A DNA stretch of 64,000 nucleotides, from contig JAFREE010000039.1 in assembly GCA_019400425.1 (NCBI GenBank), forward strand, positions 62,001-126,000, written 5' to 3'. The position numbers were made by a program, and so were the translations under genes. Positions within the stretch are counted from its first letter, which is position 1. Each line of letters opens with the position of its first letter. The stretch comes from Hymenochaete sp. R1 (Eukaryota > Basidiomycota > Agaricomycetes > Hymenochaetales > Hymenochaetaceae). A model generated the notes under the pieces. That model was not told the DNA's origin. It did no database searches and was given only the letters and a program-made list of their open reading frames with translations. Of the stretch, positions 1 through 12,350 are shown one piece after another.

Positions 1-46
1 GACATTAATTAAACCCCAGGTTCTACGACGTCCACCAAGGGAGAAG

Positions 47-3000
47 ATGCCGCCTATCTCTCCGGATGGTTCAGCAGCATTCTTTACAGAAACATCCGCC
101 AACAATGCAGCGTACACATCCTCGCCGATTCAAGTCATTCTAGGCATCTTTCTCCCCTTTCTCGCCGTTGCCTCCACTATTCCCCTCATCATGTTCCACC
201 GACATCGCTCATACAAAGCCGCTCTGCGACCTCCTAGTCTCCATCAAGCAATGCGCACGCGGGTCCGTGCATCGCGTCTACCACATTCTAGCATCTATAT
301 CACGCGAGTCGATTATTATGTACCTGCTTCTGGGACTTTCACCTCTACCTCGGGTTCCGCTAGTGTGGAAGAGGGGACGGAAGCTTCGTACATCTCTGTA
401 GCCCCTACGGCTTCCAACTCGAACGTAAGCCTGGATCTACGAAGTGGAAGGCATTTCATTCCTCGCGCAATTCCTTACCATCTACCAACGACATTGACAT
501 CAACAACGGAGCTTAGCCATCTTCTCTACCCACCTTCTTCATCATTGTCCGCTTCTGCACTGGATTTCCCGGACATACCAAACGACATCAGCTTGCGATC
601 GAACCTTTCAGGCGTGCCGCCTGCGATATCTTCCAGTGTGGGGCTTGTGTTGCCTTCAATGGCTTCTGCCTCCTTGTCCGTTCCTAACTCTGATTTTGGA
701 GGTAGGAGTGGGACGGTAAGTGGAACGAATTCAAATTTCGGTTCAACATACGTATACGCATCGGCCTCTGTTCCTTCACTCAACTCGGATCTATGCGAGT
801 TCGCTGCGTATGTTGGGGCGATCGATTCAGATGTGCCACCGGTACCGAGGACATATCGATCGTCCACGTCGTTTTTGCAGTCGAAAATGAGTGAATCGAG
901 CAAGGTCGTGAACCTATCTTCTGCGGGGAGTTCGTCTAATTCGACTTCAACGACTCGGACTAACGGAGAACCAGGGCTAGTCGAAGAAGTGGATGACATA
1001 GTTGATGGAGATCCGGAGGGCACATTCTTCATCGAACAAGACGTGACCGAGTTGGAGCTACCGTATGGCGATGTCGCCAGCTTGAAACCTGCACAAACAG
1101 TCAACTCGTCCTGCTTGGAAGGCTGTTCCGACGGTAGGTTGCCCCTTGTCGCTCTTGGATTCGACAATGTCTCTGGCCCGGAAGAAGAAAACCCGGAACT
1201 TAGTAGTCCTTCTTCTAAAGCGATACTAGGAGAATACATGTTAGCTTCGAATGGTACTATTGCTTCGTCGGTCGAAGGCAAGGATACCATTATTGAAATC
1301 AACACATCGCAACTTGACCCTTCGACAACTTCTTGGTCTCTGGTCCCGGACTCTAATTCAACGCTGGCCTCTGTCTTGTCTGTGCGGCTTTCTCAGTTCC
1401 CAGCTGTGCCGACCTTCTTCCCTCAAGCTCCTTTAGCTGATGAACGTGATGCATCTGATCGAGAGGATGTAATCAATCTGAATAGCCAGGGTTCCTCAGA
1501 CTTGCAACATGGGCTTCAGCAGCAACCTCGTATAGACGAAAAATCGGCCTCACTCCCAACCAAGCATTCACACAGTTCGGACGTTACACGCTCACTCTCT
1601 CTCCCTACTTCTCTCAATCTACTCGAGGTCCGCTTGGAAGACATACTTTGCAATGATTCTTCCAATGGTCTGAAGAGTAACTGGTTCCGCCACCAAGCAC
1701 AAGCACCTTTCGTTTATCATATTCGAGGCCTGCACATCGCTGACCCTGGAGAACTTTGGGATGAAGAGGATGAATTCATGTTCTCGTCTTCCGTGGTTTC
1801 TTCCCATTGCAAAGCTGGCGACTGGGTGCTTACTAAACCTGCAAAGTCGAAACTAGAGCAAGATCCGGCTACGAGAACGCGCTTTACTTGGACAGCAGGT
1901 ATGCCACCTTCGACGAAAGGCCTGAACTTGCCCTTTAAACCCCGTGATGCGGATCATTTGAGCGGAACGAACAAGGAATCGCAAGACACGGGAGAGTTGT
2001 GGGACGAAGAAGATGAGAAGAGAGTGTCGTGTGTCGGGGAGGTGAAGGGTTTCAATATTGTCTCGTTCTCATCGCTTTCAATGGCACTCTCTGACGCCAG
2101 AGATGAATCCAAGCGGAACTCTGCCAACGGCACTCTTGTCAAAGAAATTGGCAATTCCGAATTGGTGACAGGCGGCGAACTTGAAGGCGGTCTTATCGAA
2201 GGGGACCTTGGTCAAGACTTCGAAAGCACCGGTGCTAATTATCGGCATAGTCATCGGAACTCTAGGCTGGCGAGACTGAGCTTGGGATTGAGCGTCAACT
2301 TCCGGCTAAGTCTAGGGCTGGAGCTAGACCTGGACTTGGACTTGGACTCGGAGAGTATGAAGCGTCTGAGCGCGAGTCTGGAGAGCTCGGAGACGCTAGC
2401 GACAAGCCTGCGGACGAGCTCGGTTGACGCTGTCATGGACTTACATGTGTCGAAGGCTGCGGAAATAGTTGAAAGAGCAGAATCAGAGGGCTCGGAACGC
2501 GCGGGCGTACAAGACAGATCGGTCAACGACATTGTCCGACAGTCACCGAGCATGTCGTCGAGAGTCGCGAGCCCCTTAATTGACAATGAAATTGTCAGCG
2601 TTATCCGATCTCCGACGATTAATTCAGACTTGTTTTCAGCACTTCGTGAAAATACTTCTTTCCAATCCAATCCATTGCACGTAAGTTTTCTTCAAGCGCT
2701 TATTGGTGCATTGAAGATGACAGTTGCATTGTTACAGTACCACGCTGCGCCAGAACCGACGTCAGTATGCTGGACATCGACATCGGTTGAATTCCCGGAA
2801 TTCAAGGACTTCAAAAACAATGATTATGTTGATTCTCCACAAAAGCGATCGGAGCGGTGTTTTGCGAGTTCCGGAAACGACAGGCAAAGGGACGCCAATA
2901 ATTCTGAGGTTTCCGATGTGGCATTGGCACCGCAGCGTCACCCTTCTACTGGCATAAATCCTGAAATCGATGAAAACGAATGTGCGTCTCATTCGATAGC

Positions 3001-4073
3001 TGCACAATCGACTTCTGTTGCCGATTTTGAGACATTGTTACTGAACGAGGTAAGTAATAAATTTAGCACATGAACAAAAAAGGGGTCGTTGCCTGATAGT
3101 GCATTCGATCCAATAGCTCTCGCGCTCCGAGCCTGCACCAGATTTCTGGTCATCTTTGGGATCGTTGCATTTTTCAGGCATAGAGGCAGACTCTCAATAT
3201 CCTAGCCTGAGCCACGAAAGCGACGTCGGTACCGTGAGTAGTGTACCTAATGGCGCTCGGACCCGCGACCCCGATGCTGAACCCACGATCAAGAGAAGGT
3301 TTGCAAGCCTAGGCGAAAGAGAATTTAACGGAGATGAGAACGTGCGCGGTCAAGCGCGTAACGCCACCACGATCCAATGCAACCGAGATCTGTACCAACG
3401 CGCGGAAGCGGACGAGGCCAACGACAACCCGACGCTCGGAGGAGTCGGCGTTAACACAGGAACCAAATTCTTAGCTACATTCGCAACAGGAACGATGTGT
3501 TCAGAGAACGCGAATGCTCGCATCGAGACTCAAAGTCAGAGTCCAAGTCCAAGTGCGCGAAGTCGGTCGAGCGCACTCTCGATGGCCAGCGTCGTGAACG
3601 GTCGGATCTGGTACGTCGATCCTGTGCCCGAGTCCATTGACTTTGGCTCACTGCGAGTATCGGAGTCGGGATTCGGAGGCGCTGCGGCACCGAGCCCAGG
3701 ATTAAGTTCAAGCGCGAGCGCAACTTTGAGCTCGCCGATTCTTCTTAGTCCGCCCGTCTTGGAGGATACGGCGGGGATCAACTTAGGTCGGATTTTGGAC
3801 TCGGAGGCGGGTTTAGACTCGGACTCGGACATGGAAGTCGAAGAAGATCACACGTATTCGTCGAAGATAGTCTCCGTTTTCGATGTTCCATCTTCTTCGG
3901 AGTGGGACTCTGAATCAGACATGGAACAGCCAATAGTACGAGAGTGGGCCGCAAACGAAGACGGCGAGTACCGTGACCATTGTCTTGTTCTAGATCTAGA
4001 ATCGGACTCGGAGTTGGGATCGCCGCGAGGAGCGTCGACTCAAACGAGCTCGAGCTCAAAGTTTTCTACATAA
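47..4073 (+). CDS. Serine-rich acidic membrane-anchored protein, unknown function
   Basis: Two exons, 47-3049 and 3117-4073, are joined across a 67-bp GT-AG intron (gtaagt...caatag) in phase 0, giving about 1319 residues. I do not recognise the family. A hydrophobic stretch near residues 26-47, followed by a basic patch (HRHRS), looks like a single transmembrane anchor. The rest is low-complexity, rich in Ser, Asp and Glu, and probably disordered. The motif GELWDEEDE occurs twice, near residues 568 and 649. Near residues 745-775 there is an alternating Leu/Asp/Ser stretch. The C-terminal exon is also Ser/Asp/Glu-rich. The frame is open from the window edge to the first Met, so the true start may lie upstream. 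Many antisense frames are open because of the codon bias, but none resembles a protein. The gene model is fairly secure; the function is unknown. Confidence 0.75.
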
Positions 4074-5686
4074 ACCCGACCGCACACCACAAAACCGCAC
4101 TACGATAGTTCCGGTTAAAAATGCGTAAAAACCAGAGCTACCACGCTCTACTAGTAGCTTTACACGAAGCAATTGATAGTAAAATTGATCGTACACCACT
4201 ATTCGTAGGTGATGCAACGTGGTCTATTTTTTGTATAGCGCCACTGTCAGACTAAGCGTCTGCAACGCCTAAATTCTCCGTCATTCCATGTTTACTTGAC
4301 TTTTTGAGAATTCTTTGTACTATTTCGTATCCTAGTTTGCGGATCTTTTGCATTCGATTGGCTGCAGGATTGCTAGCAGCGGCCCCTTTCATTTCGATGT
4401 TCTCGATGCGCTTCGGTGTTCTTTCTTTGCCTTCTATAACGATATCAACGTGTAAGAATCGGCTTTTTCGTTTCGTTCTTCATGAGTTTGTGCACATGCA
4501 CCATACGGTGTTTATTCTGACATTCAAGCTACACATCTATGCATAAGGGATCAAGTTAAAGAGAAGAAGGCGCATGATTACAAGGAAGTGTTTGATGACC
4601 GTAAGAGCTACATAACCATTTGTGCATTGCACCCTTATCCTACATGAATCGTCTGCTACTATCACACCAAACGTTTCTGGAGTTTTGTGCGATTTTTTCG
4701 TTCCTTCTCAGCTACAGATGGCTTGCTCGCACATTGTAAACTGGCTTTCATGCGGCCGAAGACTTCGCAAAAAAAAACCACCAGAAAGGGTAACTATGGC
4801 GGCAGAGCACAGCCTGTGCAAAATCCAGTAGAGAACACAATTATGTCCTTCTGGCCAGATCTTCCATATACATATGTCTTATCGCAATGAAAGCATTTAA
4901 TACATGAGCTAGATTGGCAAACATTGACGTGAACGTATTCCCGCCCATCCATTCGTACGTCGTCATTGTCGGGAAGTCCCGAAAAGTGTTTATCCTGAAG
5001 ACGGCCAGCTCGCAAGAGCCGCAGCAGGCATACTCGTTCGTTATCGTAAAGCAAGGTTTGGTGTCGCGTCGGTGTGGGATAACTTGAAGGAAAGGGGGTA
5101 TATTCCCGTCCATGGAAAGAGCCGAGTTAACGCTCATGTCTGAGCGTGGGTAGCGGACGAAGGGAAACAGGTTGACGGTAGACATCGAGCGAATGGCGGC
5201 AAAGCCCTTGAGCTTCGCTTGTGAGCTGCTCCATTAAGGCACGGCTGAAGCTTTCGTTTATGAGTGGATCGGGTAGACGTGCTTTTCATCTGCACTATAT
5301 TTCAGAGGGAGCATCTTGAGAATTTCTCACGGAAGGCGAACACAGGCAGCTCTCCTACTGTAGTCGATTGGGCTGCGCTGGGAGAAGCGCGGGTATAGTT
5401 TCCTTTTATGCATGGCGGCAGCGACTTGGACCACAACCGGGCTAGGGCGGAGCGGGCTTGTTGAGAAGATGATGAAGCGTGTGTTGACGATCGAATGCGG
5501 ATTATTGTCCGAGTCGGATTGTACGCGACCCAGTCCAGTCGTCGGGTTAGAGCAGCTACTAATGCGCATGTCTCTGCAAGCCAGAGCTCCAAAGAAAGGT
5601 CTCGACATGCTCGACTTTGAATAAAGTACGACTCTTGCTGTAGTTATATGCCCGTGCCTGGTCTTCGCATTCGTGAATATTCTAAT
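4074..5686. other. Intergenic, no clear gene
   Basis: This stretch lies between the 3' end of the Ser-rich protein gene and the 3' end of the phosphatase gene, so the two genes converge here. Only short overlapping frames are present and no conserved motif was recognised. A 114-codon minus-strand frame is listed separately at low confidence. Confidence 0.5.
4841..5185 (-). CDS. Possible small hypothetical protein
   Basis: This is a 114-codon frame starting MSTVNLFPFVRYPRSDM. The composition is protein-like (several Trp, Cys, Phe), but there is no recognisable domain, no clear promoter, and a second minus-strand frame overlaps it. It could be a remnant of a gene or chance. Confidence 0.18.
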   Translation of the reverse strand: MSTVNLFPFVRYPRSDMSVNSALSMDGNIPPFLQVIPHRRDTKPCFTITNEYACCGSCELAVFRINTFRDFPTMTTYEWMGGNTFTSMFANLAHVLNAFIAIRHMYMEDLARRT

Positions 5687-7257
5687 TTAAAGGAAGTATT
5701 CCGGCAACTGTCGATGAGGCAGTGATATGCAATTAGCCTTCGTTACACAGAAAAAAAAACAGAATTGGCGTGCCTTGTTGCCTCCGTTTTGTAGGGCCTG
5801 TTGCTGGTTAGGGCCATCTCTTTCATTCTCTGGCGCGGCATCAAATACATTGAAATGCATAACACCCCCTGGTCCTACTTCAAGAATACTAGCCGAGTTT
5901 CCGCAACGATAGCAATAGTTTGGTGCGGACCACACAGTAGACAATCTTTTATCGAACAAAACGGAAAACCCTTCCATACAGAGCTGATGAGCGCGAAGAA
6001 TGTGGGACATGTCATTGATGTCAAGAAACTTGCGGACGACTCCGGAACCAAAAGTATAGCCAGCACCACTGAGCCATTGAAAGAGGTTGATTCATTAATC
6101 ATTGGGGAGCAACTTAGGACAATATAGAGTCCGGTAACTCACCGTGGTGAAATAGCGAAATCCTCCTTGTCGGGATCCGGATCTGACCATACCAAGTCGG
6201 CCATTGGGCCTTCGTGAGGAATCTCTGATATATTGTTGTCATCAATCGCCTATCGTTCTTCCAGCATAGGACGTAGACAGACCTCGAAATCTATCGACAA
6301 CTTTGATCTGATCAATGGAATGAATAGACGGCGATAGTCCTGTAAATTATCAAGACCGTCAGCAAGGAAAGGCACGCCCGTCAGATAACGATTAATCGCA
6401 CCTCCATGTACGCAGAAAATCTGGTCATCAATGACGACCGATAACGTCAAGAAGTCAAACATATCCGTGAAATACGTCCATACATGAGGTGAGCCATATT
6501 TCCGGACACATTCGGTGTAAAACCCGTAAGTCTGTTACGCATACTTGTTGTCTGATTGGATGTCAATATCTCAAAGAAAGTGAGACGTACCTGCGTGACA
6601 GCTCTTGATTCATGATTACCTCTAATGAGTTGTACCCGGTCTGGATAACGCAACTTCAGGCATGTAAGGAGCGAGATTGTCTCGACACTGAAGAGTCCAC
6701 GGTCAACGTAGTCGCCTGACACCACGGCATCCGCCAGTAAGCCTTCATTCATCATGTTAAAGAGTTGCAGATAGTGGCAGACCCAAGAAAAGATAATTTG
6801 TATTGGGGGCATATCCCCCTATCTTGAATATTTCGACGAGGTCGTAGAACTGCCTGAACAGCCAAACTTGTCAGCGCCTTGAACAGACCCTGGACGATAA
6901 CTTCCCAAAGTTATAAGTGGCTGCTTACCCATGAATGTCGCCGACGACTGTAATGGGAGAGGTGACATGAACGACGTTTGACTCGCGCATCAAGACCTCT
7001 TTCGTTTTTTCACAGATTTCTCGGAGCAAAGCTTCATGAAGTAGCTGTTTTTGGAGTAGCTGTTCGATGCATTCGTCGAGATTGAACGGCGCCATCCGCC
7101 TCTTGGTCACCGTGTCGTTCGAGTCGTTGCTGTCGTTAAGACCGTGTTTGTCGTTGTCGTTGTCGTTGAGTGCCAATGAGCTCGACATTCTTCTTGGAGT
7201 GGCTCGGACGTGACTCGCGAAACGGTGATCGACACTGCCTACCGTTTTGGGGTGCAT
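5687..7257 (-). CDS. PPG1: PPG1-type serine/threonine protein phosphatase (PP2A-like)
   Basis: Catalytic subunit of the PP2A-like family; closest by motif to yeast Ppg1, a phosphatase linked to glycogen and far-complex signalling. Seven exons: 7257 or 7095-6929, 6853-6783, 6715-6591, 6531-6402, 6339-6283, 6224-6143, 6068-5687. The phases close and give 337 residues from the Met at 7095. Metal-binding motifs are intact: GDIHG, GDYVDRG, GNHES and CVHGG, plus the substrate-side [11 protein letters not shown]. The protein ends YFL, the usual carboxymethylated tail of this family. The start is uncertain. The frame begins 54 codons upstream at 7257 with an Asn/Asp-rich stretch, but alignment with Ppg1 (MELDECLERL) favours the Met at 7095 ([14 protein letters not shown]). 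The segment between APENE and PEYFL is not conserved and could hide a small unspliced intron. Confidence 0.9.
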
Positions 7258-9375
7258 TACGTTATATTAAAAAATCCCCGATGAACGTCCTCGCTTTAAC
7301 GGACTCGGACATCCTGACATCTTACAGCATCTCAGTTAATCCATAACGATTCGCCGAGATTAGTCGTAGATCCATTCTCATATCCACAATGCACTGAATG
7401 ACGCGTGCCATTTGTCTCTACAAGGCATTGACACAACAGTTGGGCCATATGCCTTTGGCCGAACTTCTGGATGATGATGGGTGCTAAGCTTGATTGGAGT
7501 ACCTATAGATATCAGGCAGGCGGACAAGGTGTCAGTAACGAGCTCTTCGCGGAGTACGTTCACGATGAATTTGTCTAATAAATACTAATGACGGCATACT
7601 AATCGTTTCGGTATTTTCGGGTAACATGTGTACAGGACAGCATCGTGCAACCCAACCTCAGTGGCCGGTCTCGTCGTTTCGTATCATGATTCACGCCAAA
7701 TAAAGCATGGAAGTACGCACGATATGTCAATATCCCAGCTACGATTATTGATATCAGATGCAGTTCAGATCGAATTCTAATACTTCTCCAGATTCGTCTC
7801 CTGAAAGATCGATCTTACAGGGCACAGACAAACACGACTACAATACTAGATAGTATTGAGCCACATTCTCGATTTGCGGAAGAAAGGGAAGGAGGATCGC
7901 AAGTACTTACTGCCACAAGACGGATCAGTCACAGCGACACGATATGTACCTCCGATCAACTTACTCTGAAGTCTGTTGCTAAGTCCCTTTTTTCGACAAA
8001 GAGTCCAATGGAAACTCGTTCAAAAAGGGTAGAGGACATGTGATACCTGTGACCGAAGATCATTCCGGTGCTCCTTGCCAGACCAAAACGACATCGGCGG
8101 TTGGAGAGCTAAAAACGGATGGAATGAATCAAGGTTCTGTTTCCGTCCATAGTCTATTCGAGACTAATTTAGACTGCCACGCGAGGCTTTCGGACATGAC
8201 GATAGCCACGCGCAGCGAAGCACATTGCATCATTGTTAGTCTAATGGATTAACAAGAAAGAGACATGCTCGATCCATTAATGAACTGAGTTGTGTCGCTA
8301 TCGAAGCGAGCAGGACGATCAAGCTTAGCGCCGAAGAGAATCGTGGCAAAGGAAAAGAACAAGGTGTGCTATATCTGGCGACAGAATCTTTGGTGAATTT
8401 TGACGCGAGTGTATCTGAACGTTTCAGATGCTTTATTGCTGTCTCCAAGCGCTTTGAGGACGATACTTAGAAAAGGCAAATGAGGCCATCATTGGATATA
8501 AACAGAAAGAAATCGAACGACGGGAACTCCTATGTTCAAATTGACTTTATCAGAGAAAAGCTACGTCGACATGAAAGCACATAGTACGGAGGATCTATAA
8601 GACGTTTTCCGGAGGCTACACGACAAGGGAAATTATTAATTGTGCCAAGAAGACAAATAGAGAACTGGTAGTGGTCATGCTGGCCTTGAGTACTCAAAAG
8701 AAGTGAAGAAATTTCAAGTGTGGGCGGAGACTTTGGGCCCGGTGGCATTGCCGTGAGTATATATTTTCGTATTCGGAGTAGCGACGCGTCGGAGTCGTTC
8801 GCTCAGCGTCTTCCATCGACCTGCTCTCACTCCCGACCATCATCTGGTACTCTAGACTCAACCAATACTTGAAAAATGCGGTGCTTATTTTCAACACTCA
8901 GTGACACAGCCCATTTAACTATTCAGCCAGTAACAGACTGTTCAGTTGGAACTTCGAGGCACACTACAACTGAATGCCTCCGCCTCCGCTATTCAATGAT
9001 TGACGCCTTTGAAACCAAACGCCGACGCTTGTCATCGGTGCACGCGATAAAGACGTACGTACAGACTTATCCGACAGTGATTCATCGCGCTCACGTTAGG
9101 GCTTTAATCTGTTTCGCAATGTATACCTATTCCTTGCATCTCGACGCCAAACTCTTTGATTCATTGACACACACGGTGCCAGCGTCTTGCTTATCAATCA
9201 GGGAATACACAATCTCATGTACTTTTCCCTTGTACGGGACTATAACGAAATTTCTCGACAGGCTCGGGACAGATGGCTATAAAAGCAGGTTCTCGGACTC
9301 GCTTGAAATCAGCATTCCACCCCGCATCCAGCTCTATTTTCATCCTTAGCCTTCGTTCTACCTGTTTCTTTCAAC
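7258..9375. other. Intergenic, upstream regions of PPG1 and C2H2 gene
   Basis: Only short, mutually overlapping frames are present. The PPG1 and zinc-finger genes diverge from this 2.1-kb stretch, so it must contain both promoters. Apart from a TATA box at the right-hand end, I see nothing that I can name. Confidence 0.5.
9278..9285 (+). promoter_or_regulatory. TATA box of the C2H2 zinc-finger gene
   Basis: TATAAAAG in the context GGCTATAAAAGCAGG lies 98 bp upstream of the ATG at 9376. This is a canonical TATA element at a plausible distance, and no ATG lies between it and the start codon. Confidence 0.6.
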
Positions 9376-10116
9376 ATGAGCAACCCATCGAACAACTCTT
9401 ACACTGGACAGCAGGACCCGTACTACTCGGGAGGATACCCTGACAGCTCTGCGTACAATACGAGCGGCTCCTATACCACGCCCCAAACGACTATGCCACA
9501 AGGAAACAGCACCTATTATCAGCAACAAGGCTACGCTCAGCAAATCCAGGTCCCGTCTGCCCGTTCGTTGACATTGCTTTGTTCTTGTCGATACCGTCTA
9601 AATTCCATTTGTTTTATTTCAGATGGCGGCGTGTCTGCCCAAAGCTACAACTATCAGGCGTATGGTACCGAGGGTGGCCAAGCACATTACCACCAAAACT
9701 CCCCGACCGCACACCATGCGTCCTCAGGATACAGCACTGTACCCCATCAGGGCCATGCTGCATACGTAGGAGGGGGTGCCCACGCCCCGCCGTCCGCTCA
9801 TAGTTACGCGCAGTATCCCCAGCAAGTATCCGGTTTCACTCAGCCGTCGAGCTACTCTCAACACAGAAGCAATTCGTCTGCAACGACAACACCTTCATCC
9901 CCAACGGCCTCGAACTCTGCATCCGGAGAAAGGTTCGAGTGTCCGATTTGCCACAAGTCATTCACACGGAACTTCGACCGCAAGAGGCACATGGAGATTC
10001 ATGTACCGGGGAGCTCTGGGAGCAACCGCTGCTCGTGGTGCAAGAAGGAATACAGCCGAGCTGACTCGCTCAAAAGACACCTGGATAATGGATGCGAGAA
10101 GTGTACACGCTCGTGA
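9376..10116 (+). CDS. C2H2 zinc-finger protein
   Basis: Likely a DNA-binding transcription factor. The first 185 residues are a Gln/Ser/Tyr/Pro-rich low-complexity region. They are followed by two C-terminal fingers: C-x2-C-x12-H-x3-H (FECPICHKSF...HMEIH) and C-x2-C-x12-H-x4-C (NRCSWCKKEY...HLDNGC). The whole 246-codon frame is open, but a strong acceptor (TTTTATTTCAG) ends at 9622. A weak donor at 9563 would remove exactly 60 bp in frame and take out the hydrophobic segment LLCSCRYRLN, which is foreign to the surrounding composition. I favour that intron, which gives 226 residues. The target genes are unknown. The TATA box is 98 bp upstream. Confidence 0.85.
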   Translation: MSNPSNNSYTGQQDPYYSGGYPDSSAYNTSGSYTTPQTTMPQGNSTYYQQQGYAQQIQVPSARSLTLLCSCRYRLNSICFISDGGVSAQSYNYQAYGTEGGQAHYHQNSPTAHHASSGYSTVPHQGHAAYVGGGAHAPPSAHSYAQYPQQVSGFTQPSSYSQHRSNSSATTTPSSPTASNSASGERFECPICHKSFTRNFDRKRHMEIHVPGSSGSNRCSWCKKEYSRADSLKRHLDNGCEKCTRS

Positions 10117-12350
10117 ACCATAAGCGGGTCTCTTCGGTAAATCTGGTAGATTTCTCCGCCGTACATCTCCCTTTGTCTTGTTCCACGTCCCGCCTGGTGC
10201 GAAGGACGATCCTACTTCTCTTCCCTTTGTTTTCTCGCTAAAGTGTAATTCATTTTGCCCCCCTTGCCTCTCCTCGCCGTTAATGTGTCCGCGATCCCAT
10301 CAGTACCACGTATCGTAAGGTTGAGTAATTTCTCCAATCCTGTATCATATTCTGCGTGCACACGCCCTGAACTGTACCAATGTACCTCTTTCTTGTTTCC
10401 GTTGATGCGTTACAGAAATGCGAGCAAATGATTGGAGCACGTTTCTTCATAATCTCACAAAGGCAAGTCTTCTACTTATTGCGAAGTCTGTGAGCCACCT
10501 TCGGACCCGTCCCGCATCCCGATGTTCAACCTTTCTGTAGTCAATATTCTCAAAAATCGGTGCCTTTCGTCTGGCATCGCACCTTGGCAGATTCTATTTT
10601 GATTCCGTGTCTAAAACCATGGGCAACTTGCGTTTTCCCAGGACGCCCAGGCCTTATTTACACAGTCGTCAATACAACTGAACGCCGAGGAGCCAAAGTC
10701 TTCTGAACGAGCCCAGATCGGTAGCAAGACGTAGGCAATACAGAATTCGCGCTTGACGATATCGATCCTTTGAGTGTTGCTTCTGTCGGTTAGTGTAACT
10801 TCAGAGTTGAAGTCTCAGTCTGCTCGGAAGTTCTTCTTAGTCTATGCACGATCGACTTTTCCACGGAGGGGCCCGGCGGGTTACACCTTTTAGAATACTT
10901 TCTATTAACGGATAAGTTCCGTGGCGCGGGCTTGCGAGGAGAAAGGTCCAAGATCGCGTTGCCGACAACGTAGTGTGATATAAATCCATTACCCTACATC
11001 GCTCGTTAGGTCAGTCTCTCTCTACGTATTTTGATCTAAGATCCGGAAATCTTACAGAAGAAGGGGCCTTTGCGCATCTTGAAACAAGCTTGCCGGGCTC
11101 ACGGCGCATAAATACTTCGTTGTCATTAGCATCACAGCGCTGGATGAGTTGATTGGGACCTGACTGCCGCGAGACTTCGATAGGAGCGTAGCGGTATGAT
11201 TGGACATATGCTCACACTGCGCCTCATTTCGGTATCTCGAGCGCACGGGATTCGAATCTCTTACAGGAACTGCAGGGTCGTGTTTAAACGATGCATAGAG
11301 TGTGTTTTGCTGTGCTATGTTCTGTATGAGACTGTGGGGCCGTCTGGTAGTCTCGGCCGGCCGCGGCTCACCGGGATATGCGGTTTTCCGGGATTGGCTT
11401 GTGCTCCGATAGGATCTCTATTCAATGAGGCGATGCAAAGTGAATCCAAAAAACCTAAGCGGTTTTGTCTCGACTTCTCGCGAAGCGTTGCTTGCAGCTC
11501 TGTTTGATTTTCATGGTTCGATGGAGGTCGCGACCTCCTCAGGACGTAGATCTGGGCCTCCAGTCCCCTCTATCATACTCTGGAAGTGGAAGGTTGAAAG
11601 CCTCCTGAAATTTTTGATGACCAAAAACATGCCACATTAATTTACGGCAACACGAAAGGCTAGCCATTGAATATACATATTGTTAAGATGTTTTCGACGA
11701 TCCATCTCGCGATGGCTTTGCGACCTGCGCGGTAAAGTATCCAATCATCAGCTTATACATCCCGTCACGAAAGAAGAAAACTTACCAAGTGAAATAGTCA
11801 AAGATGCGCTTCCTCGCTCATGAGTCGGTGGTAACGGAAAGGGCCTCCGAGATTTTCGCTCAGCTATCCGAGACCGAAAGTCCGTGGGCTGTCTCTCCAT
11901 GACGAGCCCGGCGCGGGCAATATTTGCTAGGAAGTCACAGAACGAGAGCTAGGGACTATGGTTACATACAAACGTTCGCCGGTAGTTATTTGTGGTCGCA
12001 TGTGATTTACAATTCACTGGCCCTCGGGCTTTCAAAAGAACTCGTTGACCAATGATACAGGGAATCCGGTGGCATCCCTCTGCACTGAGTCGCAATCGTA
12101 GAGAGGATCCGGTTCGACCCTTTGATGTTGCTTGTACCTGTTTATCAGCCACCGCAGATCGGCACATATATTCCCCAATTAGGGCGGACCCGTTTCGTTG
12201 TTTCCAAGGGTCACGCTCCTTCACTTCTTACCATAATCAACGGCGCTCTGAGAGTAAGAGCATCTATGAATGGGGAATTGAATCTGGTCGCTTATGATCT
12301 CTAGACCGTTCATACACCACAGGAGAAAGATGCTAGGCAAAGATACTGAT
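10117..12350. other. Intergenic, no clear gene
   Basis: The first few hundred bases are pyrimidine-rich and look like the 3' untranslated region of the zinc-finger gene. The remainder contains only short frames without recognisable motifs. The promoter of the RUS-family gene must lie at the right end. Confidence 0.45.

Noticed and set aside
526..1305. 259-codon minus-strand frame antisense to the Ser-rich protein
   Set aside because: Composition mirrors the sense strand codon bias and there is no motif; a shadow frame.
11250..11270. tRNA-like GGATTCGAATC box
   Set aside because: No matching acceptor stem, D-arm or anticodon arm could be placed around it.
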